This document shows positions 54,700 to 64,000 of a stretch of DNA of 64,000 bases, in pieces (within the stretch, counting starts at the first letter, position 1; each line of letters begins with the position of its first letter). The notes below the pieces were generated by a model. The model was given only the letters and a program-made list of their open reading frames with translations. It made no database searches and was not told where the DNA came from. The DNA comes from Prionace glauca (lineage: Eukaryota > Chordata > Chondrichthyes > Carcharhiniformes > Carcharhinidae): NCBI GenBank assembly GCA_037974335.1, contig CM075760.1, positions 4,628,859 to 4,692,858 on the forward strand, read 5' to 3'. The position numbers and the translations under genes are program-made.

Positions 54700-55328
54700 T
54701 GTAGCAAGACGCATAAATATACCGCATTGTCAGTCATCAGCGTGTTGCCGATCATTAGCTGGGATGTCTGGTCAGTTTGATTTAATGAAGCTGAAAGTTG
54801 GTCGCCGATGTCGGTGTTTCTGTACATCTTCCCTCCCAGAATATGAAGCATGTAGTGTGGAGGCTGCCCGGGGCTCCTGATTGCACCAGTAGACATTAGG
54901 ATTGGAATCGTTTGCCTCCAAGTTGCAGGTTATTGTGACATTACTTTCCCCTTCAGCTGTTGTTTCAGCTACCCATTGCACCACTGAGTCTTGGTGACTT
55001 CATTATGACATAAAATAATGGTAAAAATGGAAACAATCGTATCAGCCCAATATTTCTAAACAAAATCGTCATTAAAACGATCACTACTATTTGTTAGCAA
55101 TTACATCTGGCTTTACAAGAAAGGAAATACATAAACACATAGAAGATAGGAGTAGGAGTAGGCCCTTCGACTCTTGGACTCTGTCCTGCCATTCATTGCG
55201 ATCATGGCTGATCATACACTCAATAACCTGATTCCGGTTTCCCCCCTACCCTTTGAGTCCCTTCGCCCCAAGAGCTACTTACTGAGAAGTGAGATACAGA
55301 TGAGGGTCGGAGTGAGATAGTTCGCCAT
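54700..55328 (-). pseudogene. V5 antigen-receptor V segment (one frameshift)
   Basis: Leader exon 55283-55328 encodes MANYLTPTLICISLL and ends at a consensus donor GTAAGT. The intron is about 293 nt and carries an old CR1 tail (55133-55275). The V exon from about 54989 reads SVVQWVAETTAEGESNVTIT with Cys, then SNPNVYWCNQEP; one extra C in a C run shifts the frame. It then runs QPPHYMLHILGGKMYRNTD, QLSASLNQTDQTSQLM and DNAVYLCVLLQ. Both Cys and the Trp are present, so a single one-base lesion is the only visible defect. No convincing RSS heptamer follows; the U2 retroposon lies about 40 bp beyond. Confidence 0.78.
55133..55275 (-). mobile_element. Old CR1 3' tail in V5 leader intron
   Basis: Same family as 113-290 (gataggagtaggagtaggcc, gatcatggctgatcatacac). 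Confidence 0.6.
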
Positions 55329-55949
55329 GACCCTCCCTGAGTTAGTAACTCTGCAGTGAGAGAAATCCTCTGTCAGAGACAGAAATGCAGATGCCTGTCC
55401 CACTGCACTACTGATCCAACCAATGACAGGAATGGAGTAGCAATCTGTCCAACCACGCAATCGGTTCAGAGTGAGAGCAACGAACGGAAATTGTGGGCAG
55501 GGACACTGCAGAATCAATATTGAGCGCGGGGTGCGGTGACTGTCAGCTGCACTCGGCACTGATGGAGCGGAAATAGGTCCAGCTGACTCTACAGAAGCCT
55601 CTAAACATCCTGCACCTGCCCGCTGTTCAGGTGTCTAACAATAAACAGAGCAGGAAGGACATGAGGCAACGACAGTCATTGAAGATCTGAGCGCCCAATG
55701 AGGCAAATCGGCCTTTCTATGCCTCCTTGCCTCATTGTTCACCAATTCATCTTTTAACATTTCATCATTCAGCATTTTTCACATAGGCAGGTTTTTTTTG
55801 GCTGAGGATAGATACAATTTCCTTCTGAACATTTTCGTTGAATATCCTGACATTTATTTGTTTACAGTTTGTTTGCAACTTTAAACAAAGTGCAGTGTAA
55901 TAAATCAGTATGATCTCTCTCTCTACCTTTATTTCTCTTAAATTGGCAT

Positions 55950-56043
55950 ACATAAGAACATAGGAACATAAGAAATAGGAGCAGGAGTAGGCCATCTAGC
56001 CCTTCGAGCCTGCCCCGCCATTCAATAAGACCATGGCTGATGG
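55950..56043 (-). mobile_element. CR1-A LINE 3' tail
   Basis: ataagaacataggaacataa tail and the reversed 3' UTR ending atggctgatg. Confidence 0.85.
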
Positions 56044-56850
56044 TTGAAAAAGTTTTACATGGTGCATCACACCTTTATAAACTGTTAGTGGTAAGTTAAG
56101 TTTTCTTTCATTATTTGACAAAGGAAGAACAATCTGTTTCATAAGACATTTGATCATTGAATGCCATCACCCCGAGTACTATTCCAGTGTATTTTTTCCA
56201 ATGTCTCGAAACAAATGTTTAACCAAATGCCGATTCCATGGTCCCTAAACAGTGATTTATGTACCTGTAACCTTGCTTGGTAATCGCCCGTACATCAGCG
56301 AACAATGTAATTCAGTTTGACCAATTCCAATATAAACTTCTTGAAAGAAGGTACTTGATATTTGTACTTCGGTATGTAAATTAGTAAACCTGAAATCCTC
56401 TCAGTGACACATTTGTTCCTTCTTTAGGGCCTGTTCCACAATTCTATAAGGTTGATCCATCACATCAACCTCCTCGTGCTACCTCCATATCCTTCTCTGA
56501 ATATGCATAAATATATCAACAGCTTGGAAGAAACTAAACGAGTGAACAACTATCGCTCTCTGTGACACAAATAGAGCATTAAAAGGATTGTTGGTCCTTT
56601 CACGGTGTTAATCTTTGAGATTTGGTTCTGAGGCTACTGTGTAATGTTGGGATAACAGCCCCAGAGTCTCTCATTGATAGAGCTGCTCCCAAACCATGAG
56701 CATTGCTAAAATGATTTTACATCCAATTTAGCGCCACGGAAAGTGATTATTCGGGTTAGCTGCTCTTTGTAATATTGTTTTGTTTATATCAACAATTGAC
56801 AATCCGGGTTACAGATCTGATTCTTTGTGAGGAGGTAAGAGTGCCTTTGA
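56044..56850. other. Unique sequence, no gene seen
   Basis: AT-rich sequence without recognisable repeats or coding pattern; downstream flank of V6. Confidence 0.4.
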
Positions 56851-56851
56851 T

Positions 56852-56890
56852 GGTTTTCGTACAGACTGGATGTGCCTCTGTAACAATGTG
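56852..56890 (-). promoter_or_regulatory. 23-RSS of V6
   Basis: Heptamer CACATTG, 23-nt spacer, nonamer ACGAAAACC (8 of 9), on minus. The signal is better kept than the V exon. Confidence 0.8.
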
Positions 56891-57195
56891 GAGCTCAGCA
56901 CACGCACGGCAGGTTCAGAGACATGGATTCTGGTGATAGTTAAAGGAACTGATTTCTTGTCTTTGTCCAAATCAGCAGAAAAGCGGCCTGGAAAATTGCC
57001 AAGATTTTCCTCCAATCTCCTGCTGTATTTCTTCAGCAAATATCTCGGCTTTTCCCGGCATAGTAGATGTACTAGAAAAGAATTAATACAGTGGTTTCTA
57101 TTTGTGTAACTACAATGCAATATAATGCAAGGTCTGTGCTTCCTGAACCATTAATTCAGGTCGCTGCCGGGAAACAGAATGTTGGCAATTGGTTC
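56891..57195 (-). pseudogene. V6 antigen-receptor V exon (frameshifted)
   Basis: Acceptor ttgttacag precedes 57195. The exon reads RPELMVQEAQTL, then in another frame HCSYTNRNHCINSFL. It continues YIYYAG before a further shift to EKPRYLLKKYSRRLEENLGN and GRFSADLDKDKKSVPLTITR, ending in a region where the Y-Y-C block is shortened just before CAEL. At least three frame changes. The framework 3 pattern (RFSADLD...LTI) is clearly immunoglobulin-superfamily V, TCR alpha/delta style. The leader exon was not identified. Confidence 0.78.
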
Positions 57196-57199
57196 CTGT

Positions 57200-58000
57200 A
57201 ACAACGTACAGAATGTGTGCGAAATCTAGCACTAAATGTAACCCGTGAAACACACTCTGAGGAGTTGAGTTCAGTGGCACACGTCGAAAAAGAGCAGTTA
57301 CGTCCTCAGGGTGGAGGACTGTACGTGAAGATGAGTGCCAGGCAACAGTTCAAACGCAAAACTCTCAGTTAGCAATTACAGCTTGGATCAGTTTTTGTAT
57401 CATGCTGTTGTGCTGAAACGCTTTAATCCAGGGTCTACACCAGAGGAAACGGACAGGCCTGTTATCATACAAATATAATGCTAACTTTGCTCACTTTGGC
57501 CAATCCACCTAAACTGCACATCTTCATTCAACATTTAATATGAATACAATTATTCAGTACATATTAAATTTAATACTACTGGAATACACAATATTGAATT
57601 GCATAAATGACTGACCAACAAAAGAAATCGAGATTCTGGGCAGCACACATGGTATGATGCTTGTTTGAGATTGACCACAGCCAGTTTTCAAACAAAATCC
57701 AATATCTTTTAAGGGAAGAAATTTAAGAATGATCTGTTAATTATACTTGACCCCTCTTTATTCATGGTGTGAAACATTCTGGCGCGTAAATCCCATTCAT
57801 CCATGGTAAATCCAACAAGTCCGCACTGAGTCTCTGTTTCCGCATCTGTCTGAGTAGTTTTTTAAAAAAAATTCTCTATTATGATGAATGGTTTTGAAAA
57901 ATGGTTCCTGTCAATGTGTGGTAGGAAGATCCTCCACTGCTGCTCAGCAGACCTACCTTGCTTCCAATCAGTTTCAAACCAGTGACTTTTGGCGAATAAG
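57200..58000. other. Unique sequence, possible V6 leader region
   Basis: No repeat recognised. The V6 leader exon should lie here on minus but no clear ATG-hydrophobic-donor combination was seen. Confidence 0.35.
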
Positions 58001-58002
58001 GT

Positions 58003-58315
58003 GATACAGTGACACAGTGGTTAGAACTGCTGCCGCACAGCGCCTGGGAGGTAGGTTAAATTCCGGCCTCAGGGCACTGGTAGATTTTGAACCTTTTCCC
58101 CATTTCTGCGTGGGTTTTCTCCGGGTGCTCTGGTTTCCCTTTACAGTTCAAAGGTATGCAGGTCCTGTTGTTCGGCCATGACAAATTGTCCCCTAACATC
58201 AGGGTGTTTAACAGCTAAATACGTGGGGTTACGGGGATAGAGCCTGGGTAGGGCTGCTGTCAGTGCAGGTTCAATGGGCCGAATGGCGTCCACTTGCACT
58301 GTTGGGTTTCTCTGA
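58003..58315 (+). mobile_element. V-SINE type SINE, diverged
   Basis: Head ggtgatacagtgacacagtg, core tttctgcgtgggttttctcc, tail cagtgcaggttcaatgggcc. Confidence 0.75.
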
Positions 58316-58534
58316 TGACCACTACACTACAGAAATGATTGTTTACTATGAACCTAAAGGGAATCTCATAAATTGTCACGAATGTGCCATCATTCAGTTG
58401 CACTTTGAATGTTTGTTTTGAAAACTCGTCTGCTGTAATTAGGAATGCGGCAGGCAGACTGATTGGACAATGGTTGAAATTGGCAACAGCAATAAGAGGT
58501 CCTTCGACCCATCATGTCTTTTTCAATTATTTTA

Positions 58535-58615
58535 TAGGGGGCTAACCAATTCATGTGCCAGTGCAGGCTTGGTGGACCGAAAGACCTGTTCATGTTCTGC
58601 ATTGTTCTCTGTTCC
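58535..58615 (+). mobile_element. CR1/SINE 3' tail
   Basis: tggtggaccgaaagacctgt and ttctgcattgttctctgttc. Confidence 0.5.
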
Positions 58616-58619
58616 AATC

Positions 58620-59003
58620 TAAATTTCCTCCGCTCATTCCATTCTTCTCCGTTTCACCTCATTATCCATTCCCCATTTGAAGGAAGAGCTTGTATGGAAC
58701 CCGTTTGCTAAATTAAGCAATGTTCCCCTGACCCAATGACATGAAATATTTGATTTGGCTTCCCCATATAATTTTTAACATAAATAGTATATATTTATGC
58801 AAAGAATTTCATATCGAAATAAGAAAACACGGTTTTTCCGATGAAACATCTCTTCATTATTTCTCAGTAATATATACATATTCAATGTGCTCCATAACCT
58901 GCCCACTGAGGGTGTAACATTGGGAAGTCATTCTTTCATTTTAATAGCATCCGGTTCGATGAAATACTTAATAATTGTTTATTTGAGTTGAGATAATTAG
59001 TTC
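58620..59003. other. Unique AT-rich sequence, no gene seen
   Basis: No repeat or coding pattern recognised. Confidence 0.4.
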
Positions 59004-61950
59004 TGGATCTGAATCTTGGAGAAGATAGAAGGATGGTAGGAGTTGACGGCCTGAATGAGATTACAGTCACTAGAAAGGTAGTGCTTGATTGACTAGCGGG
59101 ACTGATGGTGGACAAGTCCCCAGGACCGGATGGAATGCATCCCAGGGTTCTGAAGAAAATGGCAGAGGTGATAGTAGACGCTTTACTGATTATTTACCAA
59201 ACTTCGCTGGATTCCGGGGAAGTGCCGGAAGATTGGAAAATGGCTAATGTTACGCCGCTGTTTAAAAAAGGTAGCAGGCAAAAGGCAGATCATTATAGGC
59301 CGGTTAGTTTAACGTCTGTTGTGGGAAAAATGCTTGAATCCGTCATCAAAGAAGAAATAGTGAGGCACCTTGAGAAGAATTGTTTGATAGAGCAGACGCA
59401 GCACAGATTCGTTAAGGGGAAGTCGTATTTGACAAGTTTATTGGAATTCTACGAGGATGTGACCAGTGCAGTGGACAGAGGAGAACCGGTGGATGTGGTA
59501 TTTCTCGATTTTCAGAAGGCGTTTGATAAGGTGCTGCACAGAAGGTTGCTTCAGAAGGTTAGGGGGCATGGAGTTGGGGGTTAGGTGTTAGCGTGGATAG
59601 AGGATTGGTTGTCTAATAGGAAGCAGAGAGTTGGTATCAATGGGTGCTATTCTGATTGGCGGTTGGTGACTCGTGGAGTGCCACAGGGATTGGTGCTGGG
59701 GCCTCAACTATTTACCATTTATATAGATGATCTGGAAGAGGGGGCTGATTGTAGGGTGTCGAAATTTGCTGATGACACAAAGATAAGAGGAAAAACAAAT
59801 TGTGCGGAGGGCGTGGAAAGTCTGCAGAGGGATCTAGATAGGCTGAGCAAGTGGGTGAGGACCTGGCAGATGGAGTACAATGTTGGCAAGTGTGAGGTTA
59901 TCCACTTTGGCAGGAATAATAGTAGGAGGGATTACTATTTAAAGGGCGAAAAGCTGCAGCATGCTATGGTGCAGAGGGACCTGGAGGTCCTTGTGAATGA
60001 GTCGCAGCCTGCAGGTGCAGCAGGTGGTCAGGAAGGCGAATGGGATGCTGGCCTTCATAGTGAGGGGGATTGGATATAAAAGTAGGGAGGTCTTGCTGCA
60101 GCTGTATAGGGCACTGGTGAGGCCGCAGCTGGAGTACTGTGTGCAGTTTTGGGCGCCGTACTTGCGCAAGGATATTTTGGCCTTGGAGGGAGTGCAGAGG
60201 AGGTTTACTAGGCTGATACCGGAGATAAGGGGGTTGGAAACTATGAAGAGAGGCTGAATAGACTGGGTCTGTACTCGTTGGAGTTTAGAAGGATGAGGGG
60301 GGACGTTATAGAGACGGATAAGATGATGAAGGGCCTGGATAGGGTAGAGGTAGAGAGATGTGTCTAGGGCGGTGGATAGAGGAGAGCCGGTGGATGTGGT
60401 CTTTCTGGATTTTCAGAAGGCGTTTGACAAAGTACCTCATAAGAGGTTATTGCAGAAGGTCAGGGGACTTGGAGTTGGGGGTTGGGTGTTAGCGTGGATA
60501 GAGGATTGGTTGTCAAATAGGAGGCAGAGAGTGGGGGTCAATGGGTGCTATTCGGATTGGCGGTTGGTGACTAGTGGAGTGCCCCAGGGGTCGGTGCTGG
60601 AGCCTCAGCTTTTTACCATTTATATAGATGATCTGGAGGAGGGAACCGAGTGTAGGGTGTCGAAATTTGCGGATGACACCAAGATTGGGGGAACGGCAAA
60701 TTGTGCGGAGGGTATGGAGAGTCTGCAGAAGGATCTAGATAGGCTGAGCGAATGGGCCAGGAAATGGCAAATGGAATTTAATGATGGCAAGTGTGAGGTG
60801 GTCCACGTTGGAAGGAAGAATGGTCGGAAGGACTATTACTTACGTGGCGAAAAACTGCAGCAGGCGACGGTGCAGAGGGACCTTGGGGTCCTTGTGCATG
60901 AGTCGCAACAACCCAGCTTGCAGGTACAGCAGGTGGTCAGGAAGGCGAATGGGATGCTGGCCTTCATAGCGAGGGAGATTGAATATAAAAGTAGGGAGGT
61001 CTTGCTGCGGCTGTATAGGGCATTGGTGAGGCCGCAGCTGGAGTACTGTGAGCAGTTTTGGGCCCCCCACCTGCGCAAGGATATTTTGGCCTTGGAGGGA
61101 GTGCAGAGGAGGTTTACTAGGCTGATGCCAGAGTTGAGGGGGTTGAGCTACGAGGAGAGGCTGAATGAACTAGGCTTGTACTCGTTGGAGTTTAGAAGAA
61201 TGAGGGGAGATCTCATTGAGACGTATAAGATGATGAATGGGATGGATAGGATGGAGGTGGAGAGACTCTTCCCGCTCAAAAAAGACAGTAGGACTAGGGG
61301 GCACAGCCTCAAGATAAAGAGGGGGGGGGGCGTTTTAGAACGGAGTTGAGGAGGAACTTCTTCACTCAAAGGGTGGTGAATCTCTGGAATTCTCTACCCG
61401 TTGAAGTGGTGGAGGCTGCCTCGCTAAATATTTTTAAGAAACGGGTTGATGGGTTTTTGATAAGAGAAGGGATTAAGGGTTATGGGGAGAGGGCGGGAAG
61501 GTGGAACTGAGCCACGACAGATCAGCCATGATCTTATTGAATGACGGGGCAGGCTCGAAGGGCCAGATGGCCTACTCCTGCTCCTATTTCTTATGTTCTT
61601 ATGATTCTTCCCACTCAGAAAGGACAGCAGGACTAGAGGGCACAGTCTGAAGATAAGGGGGGTGGGCTGTTTAGAACGGAGTTGAGGAGGAACTTCTTCA
61701 CTCAAAGGGTGGTGAATCTCTGGAATTCTCTGCCCGTTGAAGTGGTGGAGGCTACCTCGCTAAATATATTTAAGACACGGGTAGATAGGTTTTTGGTAGG
61801 CAAGGGGATTAAGGGTTATGGAGGGAAAGCTGGAAAGTGGAACTGAGCCACAACAGTTCAGCCATGATCTTATTGAATGGTGGAGCAGGCTCGAAGGGCT
61901 AGATGGCCTACTCCTGCTCCTATTTCTTATTTTCTCATGTTCTTATGTTC
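59004..61950 (+). mobile_element. CR1-A LINE with most of the RT, split by another CR1-A
   Basis: The longest LINE in the window. From 59105: SPGPDGMHPRVLKKMAEVIV, VTPLFKKGSRQKADHYRPVS, DVVFLDFQKAFDKV (motif A), then a stop at 59582. It goes on TRGVPQGLVLGPQLFTIYID (B), KFADDTKIRG (C) and the C-terminal part. At about 60360 it is cut by a second CR1-A and resumes at 61604 (cttcccactcagaaaggaca) through the 3' UTR to about 61950. The endonuclease domain is missing. One stop and some frame breaks: inactive but not old. Confidence 0.9.
60361..61603 (+). mobile_element. Inner CR1-A LINE, open for 329 residues
   Basis: Begins just before RT motif A (DVVFLDFQKAFDKVPHKRLL), then TSGVPQGSVLEPQLFTIYID, KFADDTKIGG, DLGVLVHESQQPSLQVQQVV, RRFTRLMPELRG. 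The frame breaks in the G run (aaagagggggggggcg). Complete 3' end. Inserted into the CR1-A 59004-61950. Confidence 0.92.
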
Positions 61951-62574
61951 TTAGGGTACAGGGTGGTGCTGATCTACAGAATATTTGGAGGGTGCCTGAA
62001 TTGACTCAGTGTGAGGTTTCTGTATTAGGCAATGCCCATGGTGTGATTCTGTACCATTGCACAGCAGAGTAATGAAAGTCTCCAATTTCTGCGCTACTTT
62101 CGCGATGTAATTCGCGGAGATGTTGTTTTGTTTCCATACTGCTGTTCTAGTGATGATCCAAATTGGAGACTGTCCTGGGTTCTGCTGTCACCCATCCAGT
62201 GTGAAAGATCTGCAAAGTCTATGGGCGAGTGGGGATGGGGGGCGAGGGGTGGGCGTGGGAGCAAGGTTGGGAAGCGCAATTGTTTCGGGGCTAATAATTT
62301 CTGAGACATGCCTGCACAAATGAAAGCTAGTTAGCGTCCCTGAAGGACATTTTGGAATCTGGATAGACTGTGTGCTGAAATGAATGAAGAAACGAGTTAT
62401 CCACCTGGAGGTAGATGACCAATGATGAAACAAGACAAATCCGAAGGCATGCTGCTTTGATGAAGATTGCGTCTCTACAATTATTTTGGTAAGCTGCATG
62501 TGTAGGAAAACTCTATTTTCTTGAATATTGTTCCTGGCACTGATAAAGAGTGCTCAAGTGATTCTGTTCCTTAG
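61951..62574. other. No firm gene; possible V relic
   Basis: The minus strand near 62050-62200 holds a V-like phrase (QQYGNKTTSPRITSRK) and a nonamer-like ACAGAAACC, but conserved Cys and Trp landmarks and a heptamer are not in place. Confidence 0.3.
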
Positions 62575-62917
62575 GGCGGCACGGTAGCACAGTGGTTAGC
62601 ACTGCTGCTTCACAGCTCCAGGGTCCTGGGTTCGATTCCCGGCTCGGGTCACTGCCTGTGTGGAGTTTGCACATTCTCCTCGAGTCTGCGTGGGTATTCT
62701 CCGGGTGCTCCGGTTTCCTCCCACAGTCCAAAGATGTGCGGGTTAGGTTCGTTGGCTCTGCTAAAATTGCCCCTTAGTATCCAGGGATGTGTAGGTTAGA
62801 GGGATTAGCAGGTAAAATGTGTAGGGATATGGGGATAGGGTCTGGGTGGGATTGTGTTCGGTGCAAACTCGATGGGCCGAAGGGCCTGTTTCTGCACTGT
62901 AGGGTTCTATGGTTCTA
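62575..62917 (+). mobile_element. V-SINE type SINE, full length, young
   Basis: From gggcggcacggtagcacagtg-type head through the intact B box gggttcgattcccg to ctgcactgtagggttctatg. Very close to 15656-15998. Confidence 0.9.
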
Positions 62918-63235
62918 AATTGTACGTGGGGACGACTAGATATTTACATGTGGATCATGTCTTTATTATATATGAAAGTAAAGTGTTTGAAAAGTGTTTA
63001 TTCATGGCTAATAGTTCTTATTAAAATACAATGGATAGACTTTGAAATTTTAATCTTGTTAACCTGTGTTTTCTGTCACAGTCCACATGGTGCAAAATTT
63101 GGTGGGCGTGCTGTCCAGTTTACTACATGTCTCTATTGAGTTAACATTAGCCTACATCTCTGGCACTTCAGGGGAGAGTGAGTTGGACATAATCATACCA
63201 AGTTGTGGCACTGGAGACACTTAGACATGATATCT

Positions 63236-64000
63236 TCATCGTTTAATGAATTGTATAAACACAGTAATAGGATATGCCACCACATTTCTGAACTCCTCTC
63301 TAAACTTAGCCTGGGTTACAGCATAAATACAAGTGTTTGTACAACAACTCATGAGCTGCAGCATGAAGCCCATTTCCAATACAAAATCAGGAAGCCACAT
63401 AGATTCATGCCCCAAAACCAACATTCGCCAGCATACAGAATACACCATAAACATTGTCCAAAATAATATGAAATTCGCTGAGATAACAAACAGCAAAATG
63501 ATGGATTTTTTTCGGTTTTCCATCTCTGGGTCACTTGTACGCTCTCCACTGCTCTTACCTCTGAGTCTCCTTCGGGCTCTGCTGGCCACTAATACATATC
63601 TGATAGTTAAATTGTTGAGCAGCAAAATCAGAACAAATGGGACACACGGAGTAAAGATATTATGAAGGAATTCGATTGTTGCCCAGACCTGAGATTCCAA
63701 AACACCACTTCTCACCTCACAAAACCAAGGGAAATTGATAAGCCAATATCTTGGTGATAGCATGTAATACCAGAAAATATTCTTTAAGCCACTCAGAACT
63801 GTCACTGTCCCCAAGACAACAAGTGCGATTTTCACATTGCAATATTTATCTTTCGCCTTCTGCCAGCAAATTGCTACAAATCTATCAAAAGTGAAACTGA
63901 CAGTGAACCAGACTGAACAGTCTGTTGCTGCATAAAGCAGGACAGCATGAATATTGCACACGTGGATATCATACACAAAAGTAAACTGTCTCCAATAAAC
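63236..64000 (-). CDS. GPR139-like rhodopsin-type GPCR (3' part)
   Basis: The open minus-strand frame runs from the window edge to a stop at 63236, about 254 residues, so the N-terminus and first membrane helices lie outside. Visible order: TM3 (YAATDCSVWFTVSFTFDRFV, with FDRF where DRY is usual), TM4 (KIALVVLGTVTVLSGLKN), extracellular loop 2 with Cys (FPWFCEVRSG), TM5 (CVPFVLILLLNNLTIRYVLV), a basic loop (RARRRLRGKSSGER), TM6 (SIILLFVISANFILFWTMFM) and TM7 (MLQLMSCCTNTCIYAVTQ, NTCIY in place of NPxxY). A short basic tail follows. This pattern fits the GPR139/GPR142-like group as I remember it; the ligand is not deducible. No damage in the visible part. It marks the edge of the V cluster. 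Confidence 0.82.
   Translation of the reverse strand, partial: VYWRQFTFVYDIHVCNIHAVLLYAATDCSVWFTVSFTFDRFVAICWQKAKDKYCNVKIALVVLGTVTVLSGLKNIFWYYMLSPRYWLINFPWFCEVRSGVLESQVWATIEFLHNIFTPCVPFVLILLLNNLTIRYVLVASRARRRLRGKSSGERTSDPEMENRKKSIILLFVISANFILFWTMFMVYSVCWRMLVLGHESMWLPDFVLEMGFMLQLMSCCTNTCIYAVTQAKFREEFRNVVAYPITVFIQFIKR

Noticed and set aside
54690-54715. RSS for V5 with nonamer ACAAAATCT at 54674-54682
   Set aside because: The nonamer is acceptable, but neither 12 nor 23 nt away is there a CAC-starting heptamer in place; the V5 signal remains unidentified.
61951-62250. Possible V exon on minus with QQYGNKTTSPRITSRK
   Set aside because: Conserved Cys and Trp are not in register, the heptamer is absent, and no related copy in the window supports it; kept only as a weak note.

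Overview
The window looks like a cartilaginous-fish (shark-type) genome. It is packed with CR1-clade LINE fragments and with tRNA-headed SINEs carrying the V-SINE type core, and it has no compact or bacterial gene organisation. Its host content is a cluster of antigen-receptor variable (V) gene segments, most likely T-cell receptor alpha/delta type. The V exons end in CAMR, CALR or CAVR and are followed by recombination signal sequences (RSS) with 23-bp spacers. No constant, J or D segment was recognised. The species cannot be fixed from the sequence.

Layout. 1-4.8 kb: duplicated flank and nested CR1 copies. 4.8-7.2 kb: V2a (dead) and V1a (intact), both on minus. 7.3-13 kb: repeats. 13-16.5 kb: V3a on plus with leader exon. 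17-19.1 kb: SINEs, one split by a U2-snRNA-derived retroposon. 19.1-22.9 kb: second copy of the left flank. 23-25.5 kb: V2b (dead, split by a CR1) and V1b (intact). 26-34 kb: repeats. 34.4-36.3 kb: V3b (dead, split by a SINE). 37-41.5 kb: V2c (dead, split by a CR1) and V1c (intact). 42-47.6 kb: repeats. 47.7 kb: V7 (dead) on plus. 52.3 kb: V4 on plus, intact, with leader and V in one uninterrupted reading frame. 54.7-55.3 kb: V5 on minus, one frameshift. 56.9-57.2 kb: V6 on minus, frameshifted. 59-62 kb: the longest CR1, itself carrying a second CR1. 63.2-64 kb: 3' part of a rhodopsin-type GPCR resembling the GPR139 group, running off the window.

The V2-V1-(repeat)-V3 block has been duplicated, so paralogous stretches recur with periods of about 16-19 kb. 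Many retroposons are present in one copy and absent from its paralogue, which gives filled/empty site pairs and an order of events. V1 members are intact with canonical signals, while V2 members are all broken.

Noteworthy signals are the U2-headed retroposon (two copies about 99% alike, one with a 14-bp target duplication), exact CTCF-type motif matches repeated at paralogous places beside V1, a 25-bp perfect palindrome at one V1 upstream region, a fold-back element with long target duplications, and the intronless V4. All homology statements come from reading the sequence; no database search was run.
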